Shown here: piece by piece, positions 50,607 through 58,804 of the stretch
How positions within the stretch are numbered: position 1 is the first letter of the stretch
How the letters are laid out: every line of letters starts with the position of its first letter
Assembly: GCA_963759545.1 (NCBI GenBank)
Contig: CAVXAB010000049.1
Span: 1-64,000 of the forward strand
DNA: 64,000 nucleotides
Direction of reading: 5' to 3'
Source of the DNA: Trebonia sp963759545
GTDB taxonomy: Bacteria > Actinomycetota > Actinomycetes > Streptosporangiales > Streptosporangiaceae
The notes under the pieces: model-generated
What the model was told of the DNA's origin: nothing
Seen by the model: only the letters and a program-made list of their open reading frames with translations
The model's database searches: none
Position numbers and translations under genes: made by a program

Positions 50607-51384
50607 ATGAATATCGTCGTCTGCATGAAGCAGGTGCCTGATACCGCGGTGGAGCGCACGCTCACCGGTGAGGGCACGCTGGACCGGGCTTCGCTTGACG
50701 GGCTGATCAACGAGCTCGATGAGTACGCGATCGAGGAGGGCCTGAAGATCGCGGAGGCGCACGGCGGCGAGGTGACGATCTTGTCGATGGGCCCGGGCAA
50801 GGCGTCGGAGTCGATCCGCAAGGCGCTGTCGATGGGCGCGGGCAAGGCCGTGCACGTGACCGACGACGGCCTGGCGGGCTCGGACGCGCTCGCGACCTCG
50901 CTGGCGCTGGCCGAGGCGCTCAAGGCAGTCGGGTTCGACCTGGTGATCCTCGGTTCTGAGTCGACGGACGCGCGGACCGGGGTGGTGCCGGCGATGCTGG
51001 CCGAGCGCCTCGGGGTGCCGCAGCTGACCCTGGCGTCGAAGGTGGACATCGACGGGTCGTCGGTGACGATCCGGCGGGTGACCGACGACGGGTACGCGGT
51101 GGTGACGGGGTCGCTGCCGGCGGTGGTGTCGGTGGTGGAGAAGATCAACGAGCCCAGGTACCCGACGTTCAAGGGGATCATGGCGGCGAAGAAGAAGCCG
51201 GTGCAGACGCTGACGCTGGCCGAGCTGCCGTGCCGCCGGGGGCTCGGCCGGTCTGGCGGGCGCGGCTACGTGGGTGGATGACTTCGCGGCGCGGCCGCCG
51301 CGGGAGGCGGGCGTGATCGTGAAGGACGAGGGAGACGGCGGCAGCAAGGCGGCCGGGTTCCTCGCCGAGCGGAAGTTCATCTAG
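50607..51384 (+). CDS. etfB: Electron transfer flavoprotein beta subunit, frameshifted near the end
   Basis: About 259 residues when repaired. ATG 50607 begins MNIVVCMKQVPDTAVERTLT, followed by NELDEYAIEEGLKIAEAHGG, LSMGPGKASESIRKALSMGA (AMP/FAD region) and SESTDARTGVVPAMLAERLG. A shift near 51235 sends the main frame into nonsense; the neighbouring frame gives AGAATWVDDFAARPPREAGV, KAAGFLAERKFI and a stop at 51382. With EtfA it accepts electrons from acyl-CoA dehydrogenases and passes them to the quinone pool. Followed by etfA after 15 bases. Confidence 0.9.
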
Positions 51385-51399
51385 AGAGGACTGGGTTAC

Positions 51400-52377
51400 A
51401 TGGCTGAGGTACTGGTCCTCGCGGAGCACACCGCTGACGGCGAGGTCAAGAAGGTGACGCTGGAGCTGCTGACCGCCGCGAGGCGGCTGGGCTCCCCGTC
51501 GGTGGTCTGGACGGGGCCTGGCTCGGACGCCGGGATTGCCCGGCTGGGCGAGTACGGCGCGGAGAAGGTGTACGTCGCGGACTCGCCCGACTTCTTCCGG
51601 GTACGTCGTGGCGCCGGCCGCGGAGCTGCTCGCGTCGCTGGTAGCGGAGAAGTCCCCGGCCGCGGTGCTGGTCGCCGGGACGACCGAGGGCAAGGAGATC
51701 GCGGGGCGGCTGGCGGTCAAGACCGGGTCGGGCGTGCTGACCGACGCGGTGAACGTGACCGCGGGCGAGGACGGGAAGCCGGTGGCGGAGCAGCCGAACT
51801 TCGGCGGCGTCGATCACCGTCCACTCCGACGGTGCGGGCCGGGAACGCCGATCATCGCGGTGCGGCCGAACGCGATCTCTCCCGAGGCGTCGCCAGGTGC
51901 CGCCGCCGTCGAGGCCGTTTCCTTCGCCGCCTCCGACGCGGCCAAGGCGCGCGGCGGTCACCGAGCGCGTGGTCGCGGCCAAGGGCGAGCGGCCCGGAAC
52001 TGACCGAGGCGCAGATCGTGGTCTCCGGCGGGCGCGGCACCGGGTCTGAGGACGGCTTCAAGATCATCGAGAAGCTGGCCGACGCGCTCGGCGCGGCGGT
52101 CGGCGCGTCCCGCGCGGTGACCGACGCCGGCTGGTACCCGCACCAGTTCCAGGTCGGGCAGACCGGCAAGACCGTCTCCCCGCAGCTGTACATGGCGGTA
52201 GGGATCTCCGGCGCGATCCAGCACCGGGCCGGGATGCAGACCTCCAAGACGATCGTCGCGGTCAACAAGGACCCCGAGGCGCCGATCTTCGAGATCGCCG
52301 ACTACGGCGTCGTCGGCGACCTGTTCACCGTCGTCCCCCAGCTCCTCGAAGAAATCACCAAGCACAAGGGGAGCTAG
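51400..52377 (+). CDS. etfA: Electron transfer flavoprotein alpha subunit, multiply frameshifted
   Basis: About 325 residues when repaired. The N-terminal MAEVLVLAEHTADGEVKKVT and C-terminal ELTEAQIVVSGGRGTGSEDG, SPQLYMAVGISGAIQHRAGM (FAD-binding) and FEIADYGVVGDLFTVVPQLL are in frame 1. The middle runs in frame 2 (YVVAPAAELLASLVAEKSPA, AVKTGSGVLTDAVNV, TPIIAVRPNAISPEASPGAA) with a piece in frame 3 (AVTERVVAAKGERP). At least four indels fall between 51595 and 52005. All key motifs are kept, so the cell probably has a normal EtfA. Confidence 0.88.
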   Translation: MAEVLVLAEHTADGEVKKVTLELLTAARRLGSPSVVWTGPGSDAGIARLGEYGAEKVYVADSPDFFRVRRGAGRGAARVAGSGEVPGRGAGRRDDRGQGDRGAAGGQDRVGRADRRGERDRGRGREAGGGAAELRRRRSPSTPTVRAGNADHRGAAERDLSRGVARCRRRRGRFLRRLRRGQGARRSPSAWSRPRASGPELTEAQIVVSGGRGTGSEDGFKIIEKLADALGAAVGASRAVTDAGWYPHQFQVGQTGKTVSPQLYMAVGISGAIQHRAGMQTSKTIVAVNKDPEAPIFEIADYGVVGDLFTVVPQLLEEITKHKGS

Positions 52378-52823
52378 GCACTGCGGTCTCTGCATCGACC
52401 AGCCGCTGTGGACGGACCTCACGAAGCTGGGCGTGGTGCTCGCGGCCCTTGGCGGGGACCAGTAGGGACCGGTAAACGGTAAAGGCGGCTGCTCGTCCGC
52501 GATCCGGCCCATCCCGGCGGCTGCGCGCAGGTGCAGGTGGCCCTGGTCAACCGCACGATCCCCATCGAGCCGCTCAACCTTCGCGTCCTGCGCCTGTGCC
52601 ACGCCGGCCGGACGGCGTCTGACCTCGTGTGCTACATATTTCGTGCTGCGACCGGGTTCAGGGCCGGTGGACCTGGACAGCGTCCGTGGCTTCTTCGATG
52701 AGCGCCGGATCTCCAGGTCAAGACGCCCGAGTACGTCACGACCGTCCCGCACCTGCCGCGCAACAGCCTGGGCAGGTGCAGAAGCACCTGCTAGTCGCGG
52801 ACCTCGGGCCGCGTATCGACTGA
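52378..52823 (+). pseudogene. Acyl-CoA synthetase C-terminal remnant in the gap after etfA
   Basis: The gap between etfA and the HNH gene has no intact gene. From about 52645 to 52823 the sequence reads PGSGPVDLDSVRGFFDERRI (frame 2), then KTPEYVTTVPHLPRNSLG and VQKHLLVADLGPRID with one or two shifts, ending in TGA. The K-x-P-E-x-V then L-P-x-N-x-x-G-K-V-x-K order is the AMP-binding C-terminal subdomain with the adenylating Lys (restored by one base). The N-terminal 450 residues are absent, so this is a fragment. It lies next to etfBA, fitting fatty-acid metabolism. Confidence 0.6.
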
Positions 52824-52855
52824 CACACAGCCTTAGCTGACAACCGTACGCGCCA

Positions 52856-54901
52856 CTAAGCAATGTAGCGCCATGGCTCTTGCGTGTAGGTGCGGCCCGT
52901 CGGAGTGGTCCACACGTGCCAGCCTGGCTTGGGCTGGGTGACCGTCCAGCCGCTCGACTGTTTGACCTGGTGGCATCGTCGGCTGCGTGCTCCGGCGTTG
53001 CACGCGTCGGTCCGCCCGCCCTTGTCGAACGGGACGGCATGCTCCCAATCCGAGTCGCGCGCGGGTCGTGAGCAGGGCGGAAAAGTGCACTCTTGATCCC
53101 TGACCTGGACCAGGCGGCGCAGCCGCTCGCTCGGCTCGTAGCTGCTGACCTCGTGCCGGTGGTCGCACTCGTGGGTGGGCACCACGTCGAACCGGACGGC
53201 CAGTTCCCGGCCGCCGGGCAGGATTAGCGCCCACGTGCCGGCTTCCCGCGGGACCAGTTCCCAGTCCCCGGGCGGGGCACCGGAGCGCGGCTCGGCCGGC
53301 TGGGCGGCCAGCTGCCGCAGCCGGGTCTCGGTGACGGTGATGTTGATCCGCGCGGGCAGCGCGTACTCGGTCATGCCAGGTGGCCGCGGCTGCTGCCTGT
53401 TGCCGCGCCTGGGGCGGGCGATGCCGTGGCCGATCGCGTAGCCATGCTCGTCGACGATGGTGACCCCCACCGGGAGCACGGGGACCGGGCCGCGGCGACA
53501 GCAAGGTCACGGGCCATGGCCGGGTCGAGGGGGCCGAGCAGCCGGCTCTCCCCCGCCCGGGCCGCCTGTCCTTGCAGGGTGACCAGCGGGACCGTTACCT
53601 CAGGCAGCGCCGGGTGGCCTCCTCGTGCGCCCAGGCCGTCGCCGCCGCCTCCCGGGTGGTCGCCGCCGTCACCCGGCCCTGAACCGCCGCCTAGATCCTC
53701 GCCGCCGCCTTGGTCCTCATCGTCGCCGGGGTCATCATCGTCGCCTGGGCTCCCGCTGCCGCCCGGAGCGCCAGCGCGGCTGCCGGCCGTGCTGCGCGAG
53801 CCCTCGTTGCCGGCCGTCCTCGTCATGCCCGCTGTCGTCATGCCCGTCGTCGGGCCCGCCGTCCGGGGGTTCCGCCGCCGCGGCGCGGGCGAACGCGATC
53901 GCGTCCCCGGCGGTCACGCCGTTCAGCAGGTGCAGGTAGGCCAGCGCCTCCAGGCTGCTCGTGCCCTGCCCGGGGAACGCGCCGGACGCCTCGTACAGCC
54001 TCGCGCGGGCCACCACGCTCGCGTGCCCCGCCAGGGCCTGCGCCGCCGGCAGGTCACGGCCGGACAGGCCCACCGCGCCGGACTCCTCGCGGAACACCGT
54101 GACCCGGGCCCGCTCCCGCTCCGCCTGCGACCGCCGCCGCTCCGCCACGTCCGGGGCCACCGCCAGCGCCGCCCGCCACGCGAGGCGCTCCACCTGGAAG
54201 TAGGTCTTCCCCGCCACCTCCGGCACGATCAGCGCCTCGGCCCGCGCCGCCTCGCCCTCATCCAGCGGCTCGAACACCGCCGCGACCAGCTTCGCCTTCG
54301 CCAGGGTGAGGGTGCCATCGGCGAGCAGCCGCCCGATGCCCGGCAGCCGCGCGCCCAGCGCCCAGGCCAGGCCCGCCAGGTTCCCCGCCGACACCGGCCC
54401 CATCGCCAGCGCCCCGGCGACCTCGTAGTTCAGCGAGTCGTCCCACCCGTCGGGCAGGTCGCCTCGGCGGCGCAGCAGCGGCGCCCCCTCGCCGTCCTCC
54501 CGCATCATCGCCCGCAGCGCCCCCAGCTTGCCCGCCGCCGCCCACGACTCAACCGCCGCCCACTGCCGCACGACCCCGACCAGCGCATCGGTGTCGGCGC
54601 CCTCGTACAGGTCCCCGGGTCCCGCGGCGGCCTCCAGCGCCGCCGCCAGCGCGGCAGACGGCGGCGCCCCGGCCCACGTCCCGCCGTGCCCGAAGCCGGC
54701 GAGCGGCGCGGGACGGCACTCACCCTGGCCGGGCACCTCGCCCGGCCTCGGGTTGGAGTCCGCTTGCCATCCCATCAAGTCGCCCCGTTCGATCGCCCGC
54801 TTCGACTGAAGCTGATAATCGAACACTACTCCGAGCCACCGACATTCCAGCCCGAGGAAGCGGGGCAAGGGCGCGGGGGATGAGCGGATTCCCGCGATCA
54901 T
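52856..54901 (-). CDS. DUF222 / HNH endonuclease domain protein, frameshifted twice
   Basis: Reads leftward in three frames joined near 53800 and 53478. The DUF222 part (LRAMMREDGEGAPLLRRRGD, GWDDSLNYEVAGALAMGPVS, LTLAKAKLVAAVFEPLDEGE) is followed by an acidic Gly/Asp linker (PGDDEDQGGGEDLGGGSGPG). The HNH part is THECDHRHEVSSYEPSERLR, RDQECTFPPCSRPARDSDWE and HAVPFDKGGRTDACNAG, with the Cys pairs and H-x-x-P of these actinobacterial HNH nucleases. Family members occur in many copies in actinomycetes and their role is unsettled. The start may be ATG 54775 rather than 54901. Confidence 0.82.
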
Positions 54902-54953
54902 CTTCGGGTTCGGCTGGGGAGGTAGCCGGAGCCCCTGACCCAGCGAAATTGGA

Positions 54954-55415
54954 TCAACCGTTGTTGGCGGTCGGAGTCGGCATCAGTGACTTCCACAACG
55001 GGCTGGCCTCATTGCGGTTGCGGGCGCTGAGCTCTTCGAAGTACCAGTCCTGCCTGAGCAGTTGCTTCACCCGCGGGATCGCCTCGCCATCCGGGCCGCT
55101 GTAGTAGTGCACCTTGCGGGTATCGCCGTCGGTCACCATCCGGAATATCACCTCGGCAGTGATGGCCGGGTCGGACCGGACCAGGTTCAGCGACGCGAAC
55201 TTGTTCCACGAAGCGGTGTAGTCGTCGGGCACACGCACGTCGCAGTGAGCGGAATGCGGCGATCTGATGCCGTCGAGCACGAGGGCGCCGAGCTCGTCGC
55301 AGGCGTCCGCGTCGCCGCTGCCGGTGGCCGCGAGGACGGCGCCGGTCGGTAGCAGGAAACGCCTCAGCCTCGTGGTCACTTGGACGGATATTTCGTGGTC
55401 ACTCGGACGGAACAT
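54954..55415 (-). pseudogene. C-terminal piece of a short-chain dehydrogenase, N-truncated
   Basis: Residues 60-150 of the open frame (VPDDYTASWNKFASLNLVRS, ITAEVIFRMVTDGDTRKVHY, YSGPDGEAIPRVKQLLRQDW, YFEE) look like the end of an SDR protein of the type found beside AKR/SDR clusters. No Rossmann glycine motif, Asn or Y-x-x-x-K precedes it. The N-terminal codons come from the three 23-bp repeats at 55371-55439, so the frame is a chimera created where the upstream part was lost. Probably non-functional. Confidence 0.55.
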
Positions 55416-55439
55416 CCGTGGTCACCTGGACGCTAAGTC
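55371..55439 (+). repeat. Three 23-bp tandem near-repeats at the SDR break point
   Basis: Units 55371-55393, 55394-55416 and 55417-55439 all begin CGTGGTCAC and continue with a TGGACG/CGGACG core before diverging. There is no spacer-repeat alternation, so it is not a CRISPR. Multiple short repeats at a gene break point resemble the transposase-binding repeats at the ends of some IS families (e.g. IS21), but no transposase is left here. Confidence 0.7.
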
Positions 55440-55482
55440 GGCGTCCGTTCAGCCGCCTAGGCGCAAGCGACCTGCACGGTGG

Positions 55483-56367
55483 TCAGGCTTCGGGGATGAT
55501 CCGCCCGAAGGTCTCCAGGGTGATGGCGGCGGGCTCGGGGCCGCCGCGCACGCCGGTGTCGAGCCCGTCGAGGAGCGCGAGTTCGCCGGGGGTGAGTTCG
55601 AAGTCGAACACGTCGAAGTTCTCGAAGATGCGCTCGGGGCGCACGGACTTGGGGATCGCGGAGCGGCCTTCCTGTAGGTGCCAGCGGATCATCACCTGGG
55701 CCGGGGTCTTGCCGTGCGCTTCGGCGATCTTCCCGATCTGCGGGTCGTCGAAGGTGCTGGTGCTGGTGCCGCGGTAGCTGGTGATGCCGCCGATCGGTGA
55801 CCAGGCCTGGGTGAGGATCCCGTGTTCGGCGTTGGCGGTCCGCACCGCTGGCTGCGTGAAGTAGGGGTGAACCTCGACCTGGTTGACCGAGGGCGGCACC
55901 ATGGCCTGCTTGAGCAGCGCGTCGAGGTGCTCGGGCATGAAGTTGCTGACGCCAATCGCGCGGACCCGCCCGTCCGCCAGCAGCTTCTCCAGGGCGCGGT
56001 AGGCGTCTAGGGTCAGCTCGAACCGGCCCGGCAGGGCCTGGTGGAGGATGAACAGGTCGATCTGGTCGACGCCGAGCTTGCCTGCTGACTTGTCGAAGGC
56101 ATGGAGCGCCTGCTCGTAGCCGTAGTCGCTGATCCACACCTTGGTCTCGATGAACACCGCTTCTCGGGCGAGGCCGGAGCGGCGGATGGCCTCGCCAACC
56201 TCGCGCTCGTTGCCGTAGGCGGCGGCGGTGTCGATCAGCCGGTACCCGGTCTCCAGTGCCGTGTGCACGGCGTTCGCGGTCACGTCCGGTGGTGTCTGGA
56301 ACACTCCGAAGCCCAGCGCGGGCATCTCGACGCCGTTGTTCAAGGTCAGGTCGACGGTCTGGGTCAT
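55483..56367 (-). CDS. Aldo/keto reductase
   Basis: About 294 residues from ATG 56367 (MTQTVDLTLNNGVEMPALGF); an upstream ATG at 56403 is possible. The AKR tetrad is visible: Asp in GYRLIDTAAAYGNE (about 46), Tyr in AAYGNE (51), Lys in FIETKVWISDYG (76) and His in LFILHQALPG (109). Signature VRAIGVSNFMPEHLDAL and the C-terminal AIPKSVRPERIFENFDVFDF (NADPH binding) are intact. Reduces aldehydes or ketones. Divergent from the SDR gene at 56577. Confidence 0.93.
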   Translation of the reverse strand: MTQTVDLTLNNGVEMPALGFGVFQTPPDVTANAVHTALETGYRLIDTAAAYGNEREVGEAIRRSGLAREAVFIETKVWISDYGYEQALHAFDKSAGKLGVDQIDLFILHQALPGRFELTLDAYRALEKLLADGRVRAIGVSNFMPEHLDALLKQAMVPPSVNQVEVHPYFTQPAVRTANAEHGILTQAWSPIGGITSYRGTSTSTFDDPQIGKIAEAHGKTPAQVMIRWHLQEGRSAIPKSVRPERIFENFDVFDFELTPGELALLDGLDTGVRGGPEPAAITLETFGRIIPEA

Positions 56368-56428
56368 CTTGTGCTGTGCCTCCCCGCTCGATGGTGTCGT
56401 CATCTAGACAACCCCAGATGCCCTTGCC

Positions 56429-56441
56429 CAGGCAGTGCCTG
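56429..56441. promoter_or_regulatory. Palindrome between the AKR and SDR genes
   Basis: CAGGCA-G-TGCCTG, a perfect 13-bp palindrome in the 209-bp divergent region. Possible operator for both reductases. Confidence 0.35.
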
Positions 56442-56576
56442 TCGAACCAGGTACCCGGAGGGCCTCCCAGGCGAGCGCGTCCCGCCCTAGCGTGACAGAC
56501 ATCGACCGCACCATCACGTCGCCAGCGAGCTGACGATCTCGTTCGAGGCGATGGAATTCCAGAGAGGAATACCGGC

Positions 56577-57407
56577 ATGTCCACCTGGTTCATCACCGGC
56601 TGCTCAACCGGCCTTGGCCGCGCGCTCGCCGAGGCGGTGCTGGATTGCGGTGAGAGCGCAGCGATCACCGCACGCGACTCTGGGCGGTTGGCGGACCTGG
56701 CGAAGGCGTATCCCGATACCGCCCTCGCCCTCACGCTCGACGTGACGGACGACGAGCAGGTAATGGCCGCCGTGCGGCAGGCCGAGGATGCCTTCGGCGG
56801 CATCGACGTGCTGGTCAATAACGCAGGATACGGTTACCGGGCCGCTGTCGAGGAGGGTGATCCAGCCGACGTGCAGCGGCTGTTCGCGACCAACTTCTTC
56901 GGTCCCGTCGCGCTGATCAAGGCGGCGCTGCCGGGCATGCGGGCTCGCCGGAGCGGCGCGATCGTCAACATCTCCTCGATCGGCGCCCTGAGGTGCCCGC
57001 CGGGGTCCGGCTACTACTCGGCCAGCAAGGCGGCGCTCGAAGCCATGACCGCCTCCTTGCGCAAGGAGGCAGAGCCGCTCGGCATCAAAGTCATCGCGGT
57101 AGAGCCAGGGGCCTTCCGCACCGACTTCTCCGGCCGGTCGCTGATGCAGTCCGCTACGGCGATCGACGACTACGCCGAGACGGCCGGCCTGCGGCGCAAG
57201 GAGAAGGACACCGTCGACGGCACTCAGCCGGGCGACCCGGCCCGGGCCGCCCGCGCGATCATCGCAGTCGTCGCGGCCCCCCGGCCGCCGTCCCTCCTCC
57301 TGCTCGGCCGCGACGCCCTGGCGACGGCGACAGCGGTGCTGGACGCGCAACGTGCCCAGGCGGGGGAGTGGCGGGAACTCACCACGAGTACCGACTTCGC
57401 GGAATAA
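56577..57407 (+). CDS. Classical short-chain dehydrogenase/reductase
   Basis: 276 residues from ATG 56577 after AGAGAGGA. Cofactor motif TWFITGCSTGLGRALAEAVL, NNAG in DVLVNNAGYGYRAAVEEG, catalytic Ser in VNISSIGALRCPPGSG, and Tyr/Lys in YYSASKAALEAMTASLRKEA (about residues 147 and 151). The PGAFRTDFSGRSL loop is typical of the oxidoreductase subgroup often found with aldo/keto reductases. NADP(H)-linked alcohol/ketone interconversion; substrate unknown. Confidence 0.93.
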   Translation: MSTWFITGCSTGLGRALAEAVLDCGESAAITARDSGRLADLAKAYPDTALALTLDVTDDEQVMAAVRQAEDAFGGIDVLVNNAGYGYRAAVEEGDPADVQRLFATNFFGPVALIKAALPGMRARRSGAIVNISSIGALRCPPGSGYYSASKAALEAMTASLRKEAEPLGIKVIAVEPGAFRTDFSGRSLMQSATAIDDYAETAGLRRKEKDTVDGTQPGDPARAARAIIAVVAAPRPPSLLLLGRDALATATAVLDAQRAQAGEWRELTTSTDFAE

Positions 57408-58623
57408 CCCTCCCGGCAGATAAAGGGATGTCGAATCCGAGTTGGCACTGACGGGCAAGCACCGCTGCTCCACGCAGTTCTGCGTCGTGGCCAAGCAGAC
57501 CACCGCAAATCTCCAGTTGCGACAGGACCATCGGCGGCGCGAAACGGTCCAGCATCTCCCTTACGCCTTCGATTACCGGCTCGGCGGCGTTCCCAAGTGT
57601 CCCGTCGAGCACGATGCCGTCCGGTGCCATGTAGACGCAGAAGTCAGCGAGCGACCGTCCGATCGCACGGCCGAGATCGCGCAGTGCGCGCCATACCCCG
57701 GCGTCCTTGTCCCCGGCGAGTGCCAGCACGTCGTCCATAGTCTGGACGCCTGGATGCACGGTCCTGATCCATTCGACAAGTCGGTATGGGCTGAATGTTG
57801 TCGTGAGGCAGCCGCGGCCGCCGCAACAGCACAGGGCGCCGTCGACTTCGGCGTGAATGTGCGCGAGTTCGCCTGCCAGGCCGTTAGTGCCGCGGTAAAG
57901 CCGCCTGTTCAACACCAGGCCGGCGCCAATGCCGTGCGCGATCTTTATGTAGATGAAGTTCGCCATGTTCGCTGCCGCACCGAACTCTCCTTCTCCCAGG
58001 GCGCCTAGGTTCGCGTCGTTCTCCACCCATACCGGGACGTCGACCTGCCGGCCGAATTCGTCAGGCAACGTCGCTGGAAGGAGACTCGCCGGCGGCCCCT
58101 CAAACTGTGCACTGGCCCTAGCGGGTGTGCGCGTACCCGTGGGAGCCCCTCCGCCTAGCCCCTGGACAGGGGCGGGCACCCCCACGACCACGCAGCTCAG
58201 GTCGCCGGTGGAGCGGGAGATTCCGTTCAGCGACTGCTCGAGCATGAGCATGGCCGGCGCCGCGAGTCCGGCTGCTGAGTCATAGGTGTAGGGATCAACG
58301 GCGCGGCGCGCGTGCAGCGTGCCGTCAAAACCCGCCACGGCCGCCTGCAGTGTCCGGTGCGTTAGCGCGACGGCACCAACGAGGCCGGCCGGCGCCGCGA
58401 GCGCCAGCAGTTTCGGCGGCCTGCCGACCCTTCCCGCCGTGCCCGTGGCCGTCTGCTCTACCACCAGCCCATGCCGTCGCAGGCGGGTGAGCGCATCGGT
58501 GGCGGTGGTGCGCGGCAGCCCTGACAACAGCGCGAGCTGATCTCGCTGGAGCTGACCATGCCGGGCGAGGGTTGCTAGGAGCTGGCGGTCCGTCGGGCGG
58601 AGCGGAAATGAGACAGGCATCAT
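57379..58623 (-). CDS. ROK family transcriptional regulator (XylR/NagC type)
   Basis: 414 residues. N-terminal winged HTH (TDRQLLATLARHGQLQRDQL, ALLSGLPRTTATDALTRLRR), then the ROK fold: VVGVPAPVQGLG, VPVWVENDANLGALGEGEFG (sugar/Asp region) and the zinc motif HIHAEVDGALCCCGGRGCL. Such proteins repress sugar-use genes until a mono- or oligosaccharide binds. It is divergent from the GH3 glucosidase, its likely target. The end overlaps the convergent SDR gene by 29 bases. Confidence 0.9.
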   Translation of the reverse strand: MMPVSFPLRPTDRQLLATLARHGQLQRDQLALLSGLPRTTATDALTRLRRHGLVVEQTATGTAGRVGRPPKLLALAAPAGLVGAVALTHRTLQAAVAGFDGTLHARRAVDPYTYDSAAGLAAPAMLMLEQSLNGISRSTGDLSCVVVGVPAPVQGLGGGAPTGTRTPARASAQFEGPPASLLPATLPDEFGRQVDVPVWVENDANLGALGEGEFGAAANMANFIYIKIAHGIGAGLVLNRRLYRGTNGLAGELAHIHAEVDGALCCCGGRGCLTTTFSPYRLVEWIRTVHPGVQTMDDVLALAGDKDAGVWRALRDLGRAIGRSLADFCVYMAPDGIVLDGTLGNAAEPVIEGVREMLDRFAPPMVLSQLEICGGLLGHDAELRGAAVLARQCQLGFDIPLSAGRVIPRSRYSW

Positions 58624-58669
58624 CCAAGGCTACTAATTATTCCGGGTTTCGGCAAAAACGATGAAAGGC

Positions 58670-58698
58670 TTGACGGATACACGGATAAAGCTCAGATT
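58670..58698 (+). promoter_or_regulatory. Possible promoter for the GH3 gene
   Basis: TTGACG (58670-58675) and CAGATT (58693-58698) with a 17-base spacer, in an AT-richer region with repeated CGGATA/ATCCG words that might be ROK binding half-sites. Confidence 0.35.
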
Positions 58699-58804
58699 TA
58701 CCTTGCGATTATCCGCATTGCATCCGGAAATATGACGGATTTCGGATTAATTGATGCAAGAAGTCAATGCGGTGGCGAAGAGGCCATCTGAGACGGAGCA
58801 GGCA

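Noticed and set aside
51595..52005. Programmed frameshifting in etfA
   Set aside because: At least four shifts in both directions without slippery sequences; ETF subunits are not known to need recoding. Sequencing errors explain it better.
55371..55439. Possible CRISPR array
   Set aside because: The three units are contiguous and each contains its own variation; there are no unique spacers and no cas genes nearby.
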